This document shows, piece by piece, positions 32,303-42,245 of a stretch of 64,000 bases of DNA. Both the position numbers and the translations under genes were made by a program. Every line of letters starts with the position of its first letter. The first letter of the stretch is position 1. A model generated the notes under the pieces. The model saw nothing but the letters and a program-made list of their open reading frames with translations, was not told the origin of the DNA and made no database searches. Source of the DNA: Arthrobacter sp. 135MFCol5.1 (GTDB taxonomy: Bacteria > Actinomycetota > Actinomycetes > Actinomycetales > Micrococcaceae); NCBI RefSeq assembly GCF_000374865.1, contig NZ_KB895453.1, positions 1 through 64,000 on the forward strand, written 5' to 3'.

Positions 32303-33910
32303 TTAGCTTTCGGTTGCCAGGACCGCGTTGGCCGGCACCGCGTCCTCCGGCGCGTCGTACCGCGGGTCATTGGACGACGGATGGGCGGCAACGGACGCAG
32401 CATGCTCGGCCAGCACCCCGGTCTGGTGGCGGATCTTCAGCCGGTAGAGCAGGGTCCCGCCAACCACCACCGCGGCCACGAAGATCACCCCGCCCCACTG
32501 CAGGTACCACTCGAACGGCGGCACCGAGTTGTAGATCTCCGGGCGGGGCCACACCAGGTTCACTGTCATGGCGGCACCCCACAGGACCGCCAGGATGTTC
32601 ACCGGAACTCCCCACTTGCCCAGGCAGAACCCTGGCTCGGAACTGTCGTCGGCCAGCGGCCATTTCTTCAGGAACCGTTTGCGGAGCAGGGGAACCGTCA
32701 CCAGGAGGTAGGAGAGGTAGATCAGGACGATGCTGATGCTGGACAGGATGGTGAAGATGGCCGGCTGCGTGACGTTGACCAGGAGCGGCAGGACGGCCAG
32801 GACGCCAATGACGATCGCCGCGACCGTGGGGGTCCTGCGGACGGGATCCACCTTGCTGAGCTGCCGGCTGAACGGCAGGTTGTTGTCCCGCGCCATGGCG
32901 AACATCATCCGGATGGCGGCGGCGTGGACGGCCAGGGTGCACACCACCACGGCCACCACGATGCATGCCAGGAAGGCCTTGCCGAACGGGCCGCCCAGGA
33001 CGGAGAGCACGATGTGCTGCAGGCCGCCGTCGGGAGACCCCACCTGCGGGTCGGTGAGGTCCGGTGCGGCCAGGATGCCGAACAGCAGGATCCCGCCGCC
33101 CAGCAGGAACGATGCCGTGACGGCGCGCAGGATGGCCTTGGGAGCGGTCTTCTTGGGGTCCTTGGTTTCCTCGCCGAGGGAGCTGGCGGTGTCGAAGCCG
33201 TACATGACGTAGCCGGAGGCCATGGCGCCGATCAGGAAGACGCCGAAGAAGCCAAGGTCGTGGCCTTCGCCGAAGCCGTTGGTCTGGAAGAAAACCTCAG
33301 GGCCGCGCACCACATGCCAGCCCAGGGCCAGGATCAGCAGCACGGCCGCGACCAGCTCCACGAACACGCCGATGCTGTTGATCCGGGTCATCAGCTTCAC
33401 TCCGAACGCGTTGATCAGGGTGGAGATGGTGATCATGATGGTGGCCAGCACCACGCCGTTCATGGCGAAGTCGTACGGGCCGGTGCCGTCACCGACGAAC
33501 TGGAAGCCGGACCAGAGCTGCGGCAGCGTGATCTGCAGGGCCAGCGCCACCGAGCCCAAGGCCATGATGGAGGAGAGCAGCAGCAGCCAGCCGGCCAGCC
33601 AGGACGAGGTCCCCGACGCGAGCCGCTTGGCCCAGTTGTACACGGAACCGGCCACCGGGTAGCGGCCGGCCAGTTCGGCGAAGCACAGGGCCACCATCAG
33701 CTGGCCGACGAACACGATGGGCCAGGACCAGGCGTACGCCGGGCCGGCCATGGAAAAACCGAAATAGAACAGTTGGAAAACACCGGTGAGGATGGAGATG
33801 TAGCTGACACCTGCGGCGAAGCTGGCAAATTTGCCGATGCTCCGGTCAAGGGTCTGGGTGTAGCCGAATTCGTCCATGCCGCTTGAATCAATACTCTTGC
33901 TGGGTTCCAC
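32303..33910 (-). CDS. APC superfamily permease (amino acid/choline type)
   Basis: A 535-residue membrane protein with about twelve helices of the amino acid/choline transporter (ACT) branch. Family marks are FGYTQTLDRSIGKFASFAAGVSYIS at the N-terminus, CFAELAGRYPVAGSVYNWAKRL, and the GYVMYGFDTASSLGEETKDP loop. GTG 33910 follows CCAGGAG; ATG 33877 is an alternative. As the last gene of the tetR-betB-betA operon it most likely imports choline, the substrate of BetA. GABA or another amine cannot be excluded. A hairpin between betA and this gene may lower its expression. Confidence 0.85.
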   Translation of the reverse strand: MEPSKSIDSSGMDEFGYTQTLDRSIGKFASFAAGVSYISILTGVFQLFYFGFSMAGPAYAWSWPIVFVGQLMVALCFAELAGRYPVAGSVYNWAKRLASGTSSWLAGWLLLLSSIMALGSVALALQITLPQLWSGFQFVGDGTGPYDFAMNGVVLATIMITISTLINAFGVKLMTRINSIGVFVELVAAVLLILALGWHVVRGPEVFFQTNGFGEGHDLGFFGVFLIGAMASGYVMYGFDTASSLGEETKDPKKTAPKAILRAVTASFLLGGGILLFGILAAPDLTDPQVGSPDGGLQHIVLSVLGGPFGKAFLACIVVAVVVCTLAVHAAAIRMMFAMARDNNLPFSRQLSKVDPVRRTPTVAAIVIGVLAVLPLLVNVTQPAIFTILSSISIVLIYLSYLLVTVPLLRKRFLKKWPLADDSSEPGFCLGKWGVPVNILAVLWGAAMTVNLVWPRPEIYNSVPPFEWYLQWGGVIFVAAVVVGGTLLYRLKIRHQTGVLAEHAASVAAHPSSNDPRYDAPEDAVPANAVLATES

Positions 33911-33977
33911 TATGGACTCCTGGATCAGAAAGCACGATTGGACCGGCCGCCCTGGGGTGCGGCGGAATGACGTTGGC

Positions 33978-34008
33978 GGGGGCCGTTGCCGTTGGGGAGA
34001 CGGCCCCC
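33978..34008 (-). terminator. hairpin between betA and the permease gene
   Basis: GGGGGCCGT (33978-33986) and ACGGCCCCC (34000-34008) form a perfect 9-bp stem. It lies inside the operon, so it may act as a partial terminator or as an mRNA-stability element. Confidence 0.55.
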
Positions 34009-34022
34009 TGAGGTCCTGCCGC

Positions 34023-35678
34023 TCAGGCGAGGGACGTGGTGAGCTCCTTCTCTTCCATGGCCTCTTCGGCCGTGCGGTCCGCGGCCGTTTGGGCGGCCCG
34101 GATCAGATCGGCGCAGCGCTCGCCGATCATCATCACGGTGATGTTGGGGTTGACCGTGACGTGTTCGGGCATGACGGACGCATCGGCCACGCGGAGGCCT
34201 GTGACGCCCTTGACCCGCAGCTCGGGGTCCAGCGGCGACATGTCGTCGTCGGCTGCGCCCATGCGGACGGTGCCCACCGGGTGGTACACGGTGTTGTGGG
34301 TCTTGCGGATGTAGTCCTGCAGCTCCTCGTCCGTCTGCGCCTCGATGCCGGGCGAGAGTTCGCGGCCGGTCCACTCCGCCATGGCGGGCTGCGCGGCGAT
34401 GTCGCGGGCCTTGCGGATGCCGGCCACCATGACGCGCATGTCGTGGCCTTCCGGATCGGTGAAGTAGCGCGGGTCCACCATGGGCTTGTCGCGGAAGTCG
34501 CGGCTGCGCAGCCGGACGGTGCCGCGGGAGCGTGCGTGGGTGACGTTGGGAGTGAGGCTGAAGCCGTTTTCCGTGGTGGGGTAGCCGTGCCGCAGCGTGT
34601 TCATGTCGAACGGAACCGAACCGTAGTGCATCATCAGGTCGGGGCGGTCCAGGCCGGCCTCGGTGGGGGTGAAGATGCCGATCTCCCACCACTGCGTGGA
34701 GGTCTGCACCATGGGCTGCCTGGCCTCGAACTGCACCACGCCTTCCGGGTGGTCCTGCAGGTTCTCGCCGACGCCGGGGGAGTCCACCAGCACTTCGATG
34801 CCGTGCTGGGCCAGGTGCGCTGCCGGGCCGATGCCGGAGAGCATGAGCAGCTTGGGGGAGTCGATGGCGCCGGTGGACAGGATAACCTCGCGGTGCGCGG
34901 AGAGCCGGTGGGTGCGGCCGAACGCCCCGTCCACCACGTCCACGCCGGTGCAGCGCTTGTCCGCGTCGAACACCAGCTGGCGGGCGCGCAGGCCGGTCAG
35001 CAGGGTGAAGTTGGGCCGGTCGATGATGGGGTGGATGTAGGAGACGGAGCTGGAGGAACGGGTGCCGTCCGCGCGCCGGTTGATCTGGAAGAAACCCGCT
35101 CCGTTGACCACGGTGGTGCCCGTGTTGAACTTCGCGCGGGGGATGCCGGCCTGCTCACAGGCGTCCAAAAGCGCGACGCCGGCAGGATCCGCCGGGGGAA
35201 CGTTCATCAGGTGCACGGGGCCGGAGTCGCCGTGGTGCGGTGCGTCCGGGCCGGCGTCCTCGTTGGTCTCCAGTCGCTGGTACAGCGGCCAGGCTGCGTC
35301 GGAGTTCCAGCCGGTGGCGCCGTACTTGGCTTCCCACTCGTCCAGGTCCTCGCGCGGCGCCCAGAAGGCGATGCAGGAGTTGTGGCTCGAACAGCCGCCC
35401 ATCACTTTGGCGCGGGCATGGCGCATGAAGGAGTTGCCGTTTTCCTGCGGTTCGATGGGGTAGTCCCAGTCGTAGCCGGATTCGAGCAGTTCCATCCACC
35501 GGTCCAGCTGCAGGATCTCCGGGATATTGCGGTCATCCGGGCCGGCTTCGACGAGGGCCACGGTCACCTCCGGATCCTCGCTCAGCCGGGCGGCGACGGC
35601 GGCACCGGCGGATCCGCCGCCGATGACGACGTAGTCGAACCCGCGGTCGGTGAGGTCCTCGATGTTGTCGTAGTGCAT
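34023..35678 (-). CDS. betA: choline dehydrogenase (GMC oxidoreductase)
   Basis: A 551-residue flavoprotein. FAD binding is shown by DYVVIGGGSAGAAVAARL near residue 14 and the acidic strand end VALVEAG. The GMC signatures MGGCSSHNSCIAFWAPREDLDEW and LSTGAIDSPKLLMLSGIG follow. The active-site HPVGTVRMG with His is near 475, and NPNITVMMIGERCADLI is at the end. It oxidises choline to betaine aldehyde (and onward) with electrons passed to the respiratory chain. The ATG directly follows the betB stop codon with no gap, so translation is coupled. The neighbours support choline; other alcohols are used by some GMC enzymes. Confidence 0.87.
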   Translation of the reverse strand: MHYDNIEDLTDRGFDYVVIGGGSAGAAVAARLSEDPEVTVALVEAGPDDRNIPEILQLDRWMELLESGYDWDYPIEPQENGNSFMRHARAKVMGGCSSHNSCIAFWAPREDLDEWEAKYGATGWNSDAAWPLYQRLETNEDAGPDAPHHGDSGPVHLMNVPPADPAGVALLDACEQAGIPRAKFNTGTTVVNGAGFFQINRRADGTRSSSSVSYIHPIIDRPNFTLLTGLRARQLVFDADKRCTGVDVVDGAFGRTHRLSAHREVILSTGAIDSPKLLMLSGIGPAAHLAQHGIEVLVDSPGVGENLQDHPEGVVQFEARQPMVQTSTQWWEIGIFTPTEAGLDRPDLMMHYGSVPFDMNTLRHGYPTTENGFSLTPNVTHARSRGTVRLRSRDFRDKPMVDPRYFTDPEGHDMRVMVAGIRKARDIAAQPAMAEWTGRELSPGIEAQTDEELQDYIRKTHNTVYHPVGTVRMGAADDDMSPLDPELRVKGVTGLRVADASVMPEHVTVNPNITVMMIGERCADLIRAAQTAADRTAEEAMEEKELTTSLA

Positions 35679-37217
35679 CTAGTTCTCCTTGCCGTGGTCA
35701 GCGAACCAGCCGGTGACCTGGGGGCTGGTGTTCTGGTAGATGTGCTTGGCTTCCTGGTACTCGGCCAGGCCGGTGGGGCCCAGCTCGCGGCCCACGCCGG
35801 ACTGGCCGAAGCCGCCCCACTCGGCCTGCGGGAGGTAGGGGTGGTAGTCGTTGATCCAGATGGTGCCGTGCCGCAGCCGGGCGGCGACGCGCTGCGCCTT
35901 TCCGGCGTCCTGGGTCCACACCGCGCCGGCCAGCCCGTAGATGGTGTCGTTGGCGGTGGCCACGGCCTCGTCCTCGGTGCGGAACGTCTCGACCGTGACC
36001 ACGGGGCCGAATGCCTCGTCGGTGACCACGGACATGCCGCGCTGCACCTGGTCCAGGATGGTGGGCTGATAGAAGAACCCGGCGTCGTACTTCCCTCCGG
36101 AAGGTGCCGCGCCGCCGGTCCGGAGCCGGGCGCCTTCCGCGATGCCGCGCTGGACGTAGGCGCTGACTTTGTCCCGGTGGGCCGCGGAAATCAGGGGGCC
36201 GGTTTCGGCGTCGTCGTCGAACGGGCCGCCGAGCCGGATCTCCCGGGCACGGCGCACCAGCTCGTCCACGAAGCGTTCAGCGATGGATTCCTCCACCACC
36301 AGCCGCGCCCCGGCGGAGCAGACCTGCCCGGAGTGGACGAAGGCGCCGTTCAGGGCATTGTCCACGGCGGCGTCGAAGTCGGCGTCCGCGAAAATGACGT
36401 TGGGGTTCTTGCCGCCGAGCTCCAGGGCCATCTTCTTGACGGTGCCCGCGGCCGCCGCCGCGATCCGCTTGCCCGTTTCCAGGCCGCCGGTGAAGGAGAC
36501 GAGGTCGACGTCGGGATGTTCCGAGAGCGGTGCGCCTGCCTCAGCGCCGGCCCCGGTGACGAGGTTGGCGACGCCGTCCGGCAGGCCAAGGTCCTGCAGC
36601 AGCTGCATGGCCAGGATGGCGGTGGACGGGGTCAGCTCGGAGGGTTTGAGGACGAACGTGCACCCGGCCGCCAGCGCGGGCGCGATCTTCCACGCCGCCT
36701 GGAGCAGGGGGTAGTTCCACGGGGTGATCAGGCCGCAGACGCCCACGGGTTCGTAAGCGATCCTGCTGACCACGGCGGGGTTCCCGGCGTCGACGATGCG
36801 GCCCGCCTGCTGCCCGGCCAGCCTGCCAAAGTACTCGAAGCAGGCGGCGATGTCGTCCATGTCGATCCGGCTTTCGACCATCCGCTTGCCGGTGTCCAGG
36901 GACTCGGCGCGGGCGAATTTTTCCCGGCGTTCACGGAGTCCGGCGGCCACCTTCAACAGGAAGGTCCCGCGCTCCGGGGCAGGAACCGAGGACCAAACGC
37001 CGGCGTCGAACGCGGCGCGGGCCGCGGCAATGGCCCGTTCGGCGTCTTCGCGGCCGGCCTCGGAGACCGTGGCGACCAGTTCGCCGTCGGCCGGGTTGCG
37101 GATTTCACGGACAGCGCCGGACGCGGCCGGCTCCCACGCGCCGTTGATGAACAGGGTGGCTGCTGCCTCGGGTGCAGTGCTCTGGGCGGCTTCCCGCGCT
37201 GGTGTGGCGTAAGTCAT
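35679..37217 (-). CDS. betB: betaine-aldehyde dehydrogenase
   Basis: A 512-residue NAD(P)-dependent aldehyde dehydrogenase. NPADGELVATVSEAGREDAE starts the NAD domain. TPWNYPLLQAAWKIAPALAAG, the general base Glu in MALELGGKNPN, and the nucleophile Cys in FVHSGQVCSAGARLVVEE are all present. ATG 37217 is taken as start because the upstream in-frame TTG lies in the operator repeats. The enzyme converts betaine aldehyde to glycine betaine, an osmoprotectant and carbon source. It is the first enzyme gene behind the TetR regulator and is joined end to start with betA. Confidence 0.87.
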   Translation of the reverse strand: MTYATPAREAAQSTAPEAAATLFINGAWEPAASGAVREIRNPADGELVATVSEAGREDAERAIAAARAAFDAGVWSSVPAPERGTFLLKVAAGLRERREKFARAESLDTGKRMVESRIDMDDIAACFEYFGRLAGQQAGRIVDAGNPAVVSRIAYEPVGVCGLITPWNYPLLQAAWKIAPALAAGCTFVLKPSELTPSTAILAMQLLQDLGLPDGVANLVTGAGAEAGAPLSEHPDVDLVSFTGGLETGKRIAAAAAGTVKKMALELGGKNPNVIFADADFDAAVDNALNGAFVHSGQVCSAGARLVVEESIAERFVDELVRRAREIRLGGPFDDDAETGPLISAAHRDKVSAYVQRGIAEGARLRTGGAAPSGGKYDAGFFYQPTILDQVQRGMSVVTDEAFGPVVTVETFRTEDEAVATANDTIYGLAGAVWTQDAGKAQRVAARLRHGTIWINDYHPYLPQAEWGGFGQSGVGRELGPTGLAEYQEAKHIYQNTSPQVTGWFADHGKEN

Positions 37218-37237
37218 AGGAAGGACAGTAATGCACC

Positions 37238-37276
37238 TTGAACGAGTGTTCAATACTTTTTTGAACGCTCGTTCAA
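37238..37276. promoter_or_regulatory. two TetR-type operators
   Basis: TTGAACGAGTGTTCAA at 37238-37253 and TTGAACGCTCGTTCAA at 37261-37276 are two palindromes with identical TTGAAC/GTTCAA arms and a 7-base gap. They lie between the tetR stop and the betB start, just upstream of betB. The sites fit repression of betBA by the adjacent TetR protein, relieved by choline or its aldehyde. Confidence 0.85.
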
Positions 37277-37315
37277 TGTTACTGAGGGGCTGCCGGCGTG
37301 ACCGCGGCCGGTCGT

Positions 37316-37942
37316 TCAGTGCGGGCGGAGTTCCGCGCTGCCCGTGCTTCCGTCATGGACGGGAGCGAACGCGATCTGCTCCGTCCGCTCGATGCTCCGC
37401 TGGATGGCGGCCGTGTCGACGCCGAGCAGCGCCGTCAGCCACACGCCGTTCTGGATCACCACGATGTCCGCCGCCCGGTCCCTGCAGGCCTCCCAGGACA
37501 GTGCGGGCTGGGCGGCGGACACCAGCGCGGCGACGCCGTCGATGTAACGGTCAAAGGCCACTGCGTTGATCTGGGCGTAGTCCTCGTCGGCCTGGGCCAG
37601 GGCCCACAGGTGCAGGCGGAGGGACAGGTAGCGGGTGGTCAGCAAATCCTTGGCCGCCACCCGCCGCAACGCCTTGCGGAGTTGCTCGTCCGGGGGCAGC
37701 GACGGGTCCGGCGCGACCAGCAGGAGGTCATGCTCGTCCACGCGCCGCAGGGCAGCCCGGATCAGCGTGGTTTTGTCATCGTAGTAATAGTTCACCAGGC
37801 CCAGCGCCACGCCTGCTTCGCGGGCCACGGACCGCATGCTCACCCCGGCGATGCCATGCCGGGACAGCAGGTCCATCGCCGCCTCGAGGATGCGCGATTG
37901 CCTGTCCACCTGTTCGCCGGAGTTCACGGCACTCGTCCCCAT
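37316..37942 (-). CDS. betI: TetR family regulator (BetI-like)
   Basis: A 208-residue TetR protein. The N-terminal helix-turn-helix reads RILEAAMDLLSRHGIAGVSMRSVAREAGVALGLVNYYY, the normal pattern of BetI and relatives. The remaining helices form the ligand and dimer domain. ATG 37942. It is on the same strand as the bet genes and ends 40 bp before the operator pair, so the operators can control betBA separately from tetR. The bet context suggests choline or betaine aldehyde as inducer. The gene symbol is by context; sequence alone gives only TetR. Confidence 0.75.
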   Translation of the reverse strand: MGTSAVNSGEQVDRQSRILEAAMDLLSRHGIAGVSMRSVAREAGVALGLVNYYYDDKTTLIRAALRRVDEHDLLLVAPDPSLPPDEQLRKALRRVAAKDLLTTRYLSLRLHLWALAQADEDYAQINAVAFDRYIDGVAALVSAAQPALSWEACRDRAADIVVIQNGVWLTALLGVDTAAIQRSIERTEQIAFAPVHDGSTGSAELRPH

Positions 37943-38006
37943 CTGGCCAGACTATTGCCTCCCGGCGCGGAGCGCACTTTCCCGGATACCTGCCAGCACA
38001 AGGAGA

Positions 38007-38050
38007 ATCCCCGCCGGGAGCAAGCGGCATGCTCACAACCCGGCGGGGAT
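38007..38050 (-). terminator. hairpin terminator
   Basis: ATCCCCGCCGGG (38007-38018) and its exact complement (38039-38050) form a 12-bp stem with a 20-base loop. It lies 20 bases downstream of the leftward solute-binding-protein pseudogene. Confidence 0.75.
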
Positions 38051-38069
38051 CCATTCGTCGGCGGGCCGC

Positions 38070-39049
38070 CTACTTCTTGGGCAGGCCCGCCGGGTTCAGT
38101 TCGGACTTCTGGATGGCCTCGGAAGAGAGGCCCCAGCGGTCCAGGATCCTGGCGTAGGTGCCGTCGTCAATCAGGTGGTTCAGCGCTGCCTGCGCGGCAA
38201 CAGCCAGGCCGTTGCCCTTCTTGGTGGTGAAGGCGATCTGCGCGGTCAGAGGCCAGCCGCCGTTCAGCGTGCCCACCTGCTTGGTCTTGCCGTCCTGCGC
38301 GGACTTGTACGCCGCGGCGGCGTTGGGTCCGAAGGTCAGGTCCGCACGTCCGGACTGGAGGGCCAGGCTTGAGGCGGAATCGTCGTCGTAATACTGGAAC
38401 TGGACCGGCGCCAGGCCGTTCTTCTTGTTCTCCTCGTCCCAGCGCACCAGGATCGCTTCCTGGTTGGTGCCCGAGCCCACGATGATCCGCTTGCCCGCCA
38501 CGTCCTTGGCTTCCTTGACCTCCCCGATGCCGGAGTCGCTCTTGGCGTAGAAGCCCAGCAGGTCGTTGCGGTAGGTGGCGAAGTCGAACTTTTCCTTGCG
38601 CGCCTCGGTGACGGTCACGTTGGACAGCACGGCCTCGTACTTGGACGATTCGATGCCCAGCGGCCAGTCCGCCCAGGCGACGGGCAGGACCTCGACGTCC
38701 AGTCCCAGGGCCCCGCCCACGGCTAGGCGATGTCTACCTCGCTGCCGATCAGGGTCTTGTTGTCCGTGGCGAACAGGCTCAGCGGCGCCGCGCCGCCCGT
38801 GGTCACTACGGTGAGCTTGCCGTCGGCCTTGACCGCCTCAGGCACCAGGGCCGCCGCGGCGGCGTCCTTGCTCACCGGGAAGCGGTCCTGCTGCGGCGAC
38901 AGGTTGAAGGTCCTGCCCGCGGCGCTGGCGGTTGATGACGACGACGGTGCTGTCGCCGCCGAGGCGCCCGGATCGGCGCAGGCGGACAGCCCCAGCAGTA
39001 CTGCGACGGTGAGCGCCACGACGGCGGACGGCGTGGATTTGATGGCCAA
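38070..39049 (-). pseudogene. amino-acid-type ABC solute-binding protein, frameshifted
   Basis: Two adjacent frames join into one family 3 solute-binding protein. The first part has a lipoprotein signal ending LSAC, then VVTTGGAAPLSLFATDNKTLIGSEVDIA, where a TAG stop appears at about 38723. The rest continues in another frame as AVGGALGLDVEVLPVAW through to KSELNPAGLPKK. Adding one base near 38724 would restore ...DIALAVGG.... TTG 39049 is the likely start, with GGAGGA upstream. No permease or ATPase gene is adjacent. It is either a recent loss of function or a sequencing error; the frameshift is the only defect I see. Confidence 0.82.
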
Positions 39050-39252
39050 TGGTTCCTCCTTGGAGGTGGGTGGGGATGCGGGGGAATGTGCGCGTTGCAG
39101 CAACTATCCGGCAGCCCCGCCAAGGGAACCAAAGCCCGCGAAACCGGGAGATACAGGGCGTAACGGCGGTTAACCGGAGGACCGCGGCGGTCACATTACG
39201 GGCCGCTCCCGGACTCCGCGGCACGCACCATCGAGGTGCCCGCGGCACGCAA

Positions 39253-39280
39253 AAGGGGGACCGGCGAACCGGTCCCCCTT
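39253..39280 (-). terminator. perfect hairpin terminator
   Basis: AAGGGGGACCGG, loop CGAA and its exact complement form a 12-bp stem ending in TT on either strand. It ends the aldo/keto reductase and DJ-1 unit. Confidence 0.85.
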
Positions 39281-39302
39281 GCCCTGCGCTGCCAGCCGGG
39301 CG

Positions 39303-40001
39303 TTAGCTGAGCGCGGCCAGGACTTCCTTGGCCACGTCCTCGCTGGACTGCGGGTTCTGCCCGCTGATGAGGTTGCCGTCCCGCACCACGTGGGAGGACC
39401 AGGCGGCCCCGTTCTCCACCACGGCGCCCTTGTCCTTGAGCGCGTCCTCCACCAGCCACGGGGTGTTCTCGCCGGTGCCGCCGCCGAGTTCTTCCTCGTT
39501 GGTGAAGACCGTCAGGCGCCGGCCCTTGAAAGCGAACCCGCCGCCGTCGTCCGTTGCACTGAGCAGCCCGGCTGGGCCGTGGCAGAACGGCGCAATGACC
39601 TTCCCGTCCTTGTTGGCTGCCACCAGCAGGCGGCCCAGGTCCGCGTCCTTGAACAGGTCGGCCATGGGGCCGTGGCCGCCGGGCATCACCACGGCGTCAT
39701 AGCCGTTGATGTCGACGTCGGCGAGGACCAGCGGGTGCGCCAGCTCGCCGTCGATCTTGGCCAGGTAGTCGCGGAAGCCCTGCGCACGGTCCTCGCCGCC
39801 GGCCGATTCGGGGGCAAGGCTCACCTGGTCCACCGTTGGCTTCCTGCCGCCGGGGGTGGCGATGTGGACGGTGTTGCCGGCATCGGTCAAGGTCTGGTGG
39901 GAGACCACCAGCTCCTCCGCCCAGTAGCCGGTGGGGTGTTCGCTGCCGTCCTTCATGGTGAGGGAATCGGCGGCCGAGACGACCATCAGGATGCTTGCCA
40001 T
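39303..40001 (-). CDS. DJ-1/PfpI family protein (Hsp31/glyoxalase III-like)
   Basis: A 232-residue class I glutamine-amidotransferase-like protein of the Hsp31 branch. ILMVVSAAD opens the Rossmann-like fold. PGGHGPMADL and the nucleophile elbow APFCHGPAGLL, with the reactive cysteine, follow, and EELGGGTGENTPWLVEDAL is typical of the glutathione-independent glyoxalase/chaperone group. The predicted role is detoxifying methylglyoxal or repairing glycated protein in the cytoplasm. It follows an aldo/keto reductase gene by 24 bp on the same strand; both would deal with reactive aldehydes. ATG 40001. Confidence 0.87.
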   Translation of the reverse strand: MASILMVVSAADSLTMKDGSEHPTGYWAEELVVSHQTLTDAGNTVHIATPGGRKPTVDQVSLAPESAGGEDRAQGFRDYLAKIDGELAHPLVLADVDINGYDAVVMPGGHGPMADLFKDADLGRLLVAANKDGKVIAPFCHGPAGLLSATDDGGGFAFKGRRLTVFTNEEELGGGTGENTPWLVEDALKDKGAVVENGAAWSSHVVRDGNLISGQNPQSSEDVAKEVLAALS

Positions 40002-40025
40002 GGTGTTTCTCCTGTCGTTGGGTTT

Positions 40026-40898
40026 CTACTTGCCGGCGGCTTCGAGCCCGGCGTACGTCTCATCGTCGAGCGTGAGGCCGGCGGCGGCCAGGTTTTCTTC
40101 GAGGTGGGCCACGGAACCGGTGCCGGGGATGGGCATCATCACCGGGGAACGGCGCAGCAGCCACGCGAGGGCCACCTGGGAGGTGGTGGCACCGAGGCGC
40201 TTGGCGGCTTCATCCAGCGGTCCGCCCGGCTTGGCGAGCTCGCCCGCGGAGATCGGCGCCCACGGGATGAACCCGATGCCGTTCTCCTCCGAGTACCGCA
40301 GCACGTCCTCCGAGGACCGGTCGGTCAGGTTGTAGCGGTTCTGGACGGTGGAGACGGTGAAGTGCTTTCCGGCTGCCTCCAGCTCCGCCACGCTCACCTG
40401 CGACAGGCCCAGGGCGCGGACCTTGCCCTCGTCCTGGAGCTCACGCAGCACACCGAACTGCTCCTCGGCGTCCACCTTGGGGTCGATCCTGTGCAGCTGC
40501 AGCAGGTCCAGGGTGTCCACCTTCAGCTTCCGCAGGCTCAGTTCCGTCTGCTGGCGCAGGTATTCAGGACGCCCCACCGGGATCCACTTGTTGGGCCCGG
40601 TGCGGGTGAAGCCCACCTTGGTGGCCACCTTCAGGCCCTCCTTGTACGGGTGCAGGGCCTCCGCGATGATTTCCTCGCTGATGTTGGGGCCGTAGGAGTC
40701 GGCGGTGTCGATGAAATCCACGCCGAGCTCGACGGCGCGGCGCACCACGGCCACGGCGGCGGCGCGGTCTGCGGGCTCACCCCACACCCCGTCGCCGACG
40801 ATGCGCATGGCGCCAAACCCGAGCCGGTGCACGGTTCCCAGGTCCTTGAGGTCGATCGTTGCGGACAGTTCCAGCTGCTTCGTTGAATCTTGGCTCAT
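40026..40898 (-). CDS. aldo/keto reductase
   Basis: A 290-residue NADPH-dependent reductase. LGFGAMRI, the catalytic Asp and Tyr in [19 protein letters not shown], Lys in KVATKVGF and His in [10 protein letters not shown] are all present. The cofactor pocket contains [10 protein letters not shown] and the C-terminal [18 protein letters not shown]. The family reduces aldehydes and ketones to alcohols. ATG 40898 is preferred; an in-frame ATG at 40937 would add 13 residues. It is the first gene of a two-gene unit with the DJ-1 protein. The substrate is not predictable. Confidence 0.88.
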   Translation of the reverse strand: MSQDSTKQLELSATIDLKDLGTVHRLGFGAMRIVGDGVWGEPADRAAAVAVVRRAVELGVDFIDTADSYGPNISEEIIAEALHPYKEGLKVATKVGFTRTGPNKWIPVGRPEYLRQQTELSLRKLKVDTLDLLQLHRIDPKVDAEEQFGVLRELQDEGKVRALGLSQVSVAELEAAGKHFTVSTVQNRYNLTDRSSEDVLRYSEENGIGFIPWAPISAGELAKPGGPLDEAAKRLGATTSQVALAWLLRRSPVMMPIPGTGSVAHLEENLAAAGLTLDDETYAGLEAAGK

Positions 40899-41040
40899 AG
40901 GGGCGGCAACATCATCAGCGTGCTGAGTATTCCGCAACTCACAGAAATAAGCCGGGGCCCGCCGTCGTTATGCATCAAGTGCCCGCCGCCATCCGGGGGC
41001 ACGCCCCACGAAACGTTTTTTTGAAAGGCCGGCACCTGAC

Positions 41041-42036
41041 GTGACTCTTCCCCTCTCCATCCTTGACCTGGCAACCATCGGCAAAGGCCAGACGGCGGCG
41101 GAGAGCTTCGCGGGCAGCGTGGCCATGGCGCAGAGCGCGGAGAAGCTCGGATACCGGCGGGTCTGGTACGCGGAGCACCACAACATGTCCTCCATCGCCT
41201 CCTCCGCCACCAGCGTATTGATCGCGCACGTGGCCGCCCACACCGAAAGCATCCGGCTGGGCGCCGGCGGCATCATGCTGCCCAACCACTCGCCGCTGAC
41301 CATCGCGGAGCAGTTCGGAACCCTGGAAACCCTTCACCCCGGCCGGATCGACCTGGGCCTGGGGCGGGCACCGGGCAGTGACCAGAACACCATGCGCGCC
41401 CTGCGCCGGGACCCGATGTCCGCGGACAGCTTCCCGCAGGACGTCCTGGAACTGCAGGGCTACCTAACCGGCCCCACCCGCATCCAGGGCGTCGAAGCCA
41501 CCCCTGGCAAGGGAACCAACGTCCCGCTGTACATCCTGGGCTCCTCCCTGTTCGGCGCCCGCCTGGCCGCGCAGCTGGGCCTCCCGTACGCCTTTGCCTC
41601 GCACTTTGCCCCCGCCGCCCTGCGGGATGCCGTGGCCATTTACCGCCGCGAGTTCAAGCCCTCCGCGCAGCTGGACGCGCCGCACGTGATCGCCGGCGTC
41701 AACGTGATCGCCGCCGACTCCGCCGCCGAGGCCCAGGCCATGTTCCAGGCCACCAAGCGCGCCCGCGTCTCGCTGTTCTTCGGCGGCGGCCGGGAGTTCA
41801 CCGACGACGAGGCGGACATGGTCCTGGACTCCCCGCAAGGACAGCATGTGGCCCAGATGATGCGCTACTCCGCCGTGGGCACCCCGGACGCCGTGGTGGA
41901 CTACCTGGCAGATTTCGGCAAGCACGCCGACGCCGACGAACTCATCGTGGCGCACCAGAGCACCGGCACCGAGGCGCGGCTGCGCTCCGTCGAGCTGCTG
42001 GCCGAGGCCGCCGGACTGGCCCGGGTGGGCGCCTGA
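41041..42036 (+). CDS. LLM class flavin-dependent oxidoreductase
   Basis: A 331-residue luciferase-like TIM-barrel monooxygenase or reductase. [18 protein letters not shown] opens the chain. [12 protein letters not shown], the ..[16 protein letters not shown] strand and [14 protein letters not shown] are conserved in the MsnO8-type branch. Such enzymes use FMN or F420. No partner flavin reductase is adjacent. The start is GTG 41041; a divergent promoter region of about 140 bp separates it from the aldo/keto reductase. The substrate is unknown. Confidence 0.88.
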   Translation: MTLPLSILDLATIGKGQTAAESFAGSVAMAQSAEKLGYRRVWYAEHHNMSSIASSATSVLIAHVAAHTESIRLGAGGIMLPNHSPLTIAEQFGTLETLHPGRIDLGLGRAPGSDQNTMRALRRDPMSADSFPQDVLELQGYLTGPTRIQGVEATPGKGTNVPLYILGSSLFGARLAAQLGLPYAFASHFAPAALRDAVAIYRREFKPSAQLDAPHVIAGVNVIAADSAAEAQAMFQATKRARVSLFFGGGREFTDDEADMVLDSPQGQHVAQMMRYSAVGTPDAVVDYLADFGKHADADELIVAHQSTGTEARLRSVELLAEAAGLARVGA

Positions 42037-42245
42037 GGTTTCGCCGGGCACGATGCCCGAAGGTCCTGTCCGCTGCTTTTACACGGACGCAATGAAAGCG
42101 ACTCCCCGGGGAAACCCCCGCGGCTGAAGATGGGTACTGCCCCGTCAGGGATTGCTGGGATTTCCGGGCGGGGCACCAACCGGTAGTCCGCAGGCGATCC
42201 AGCGGCTGAGTTCCCGGCCTGGTTCTGCCTTGAAGGGGTACCTGG

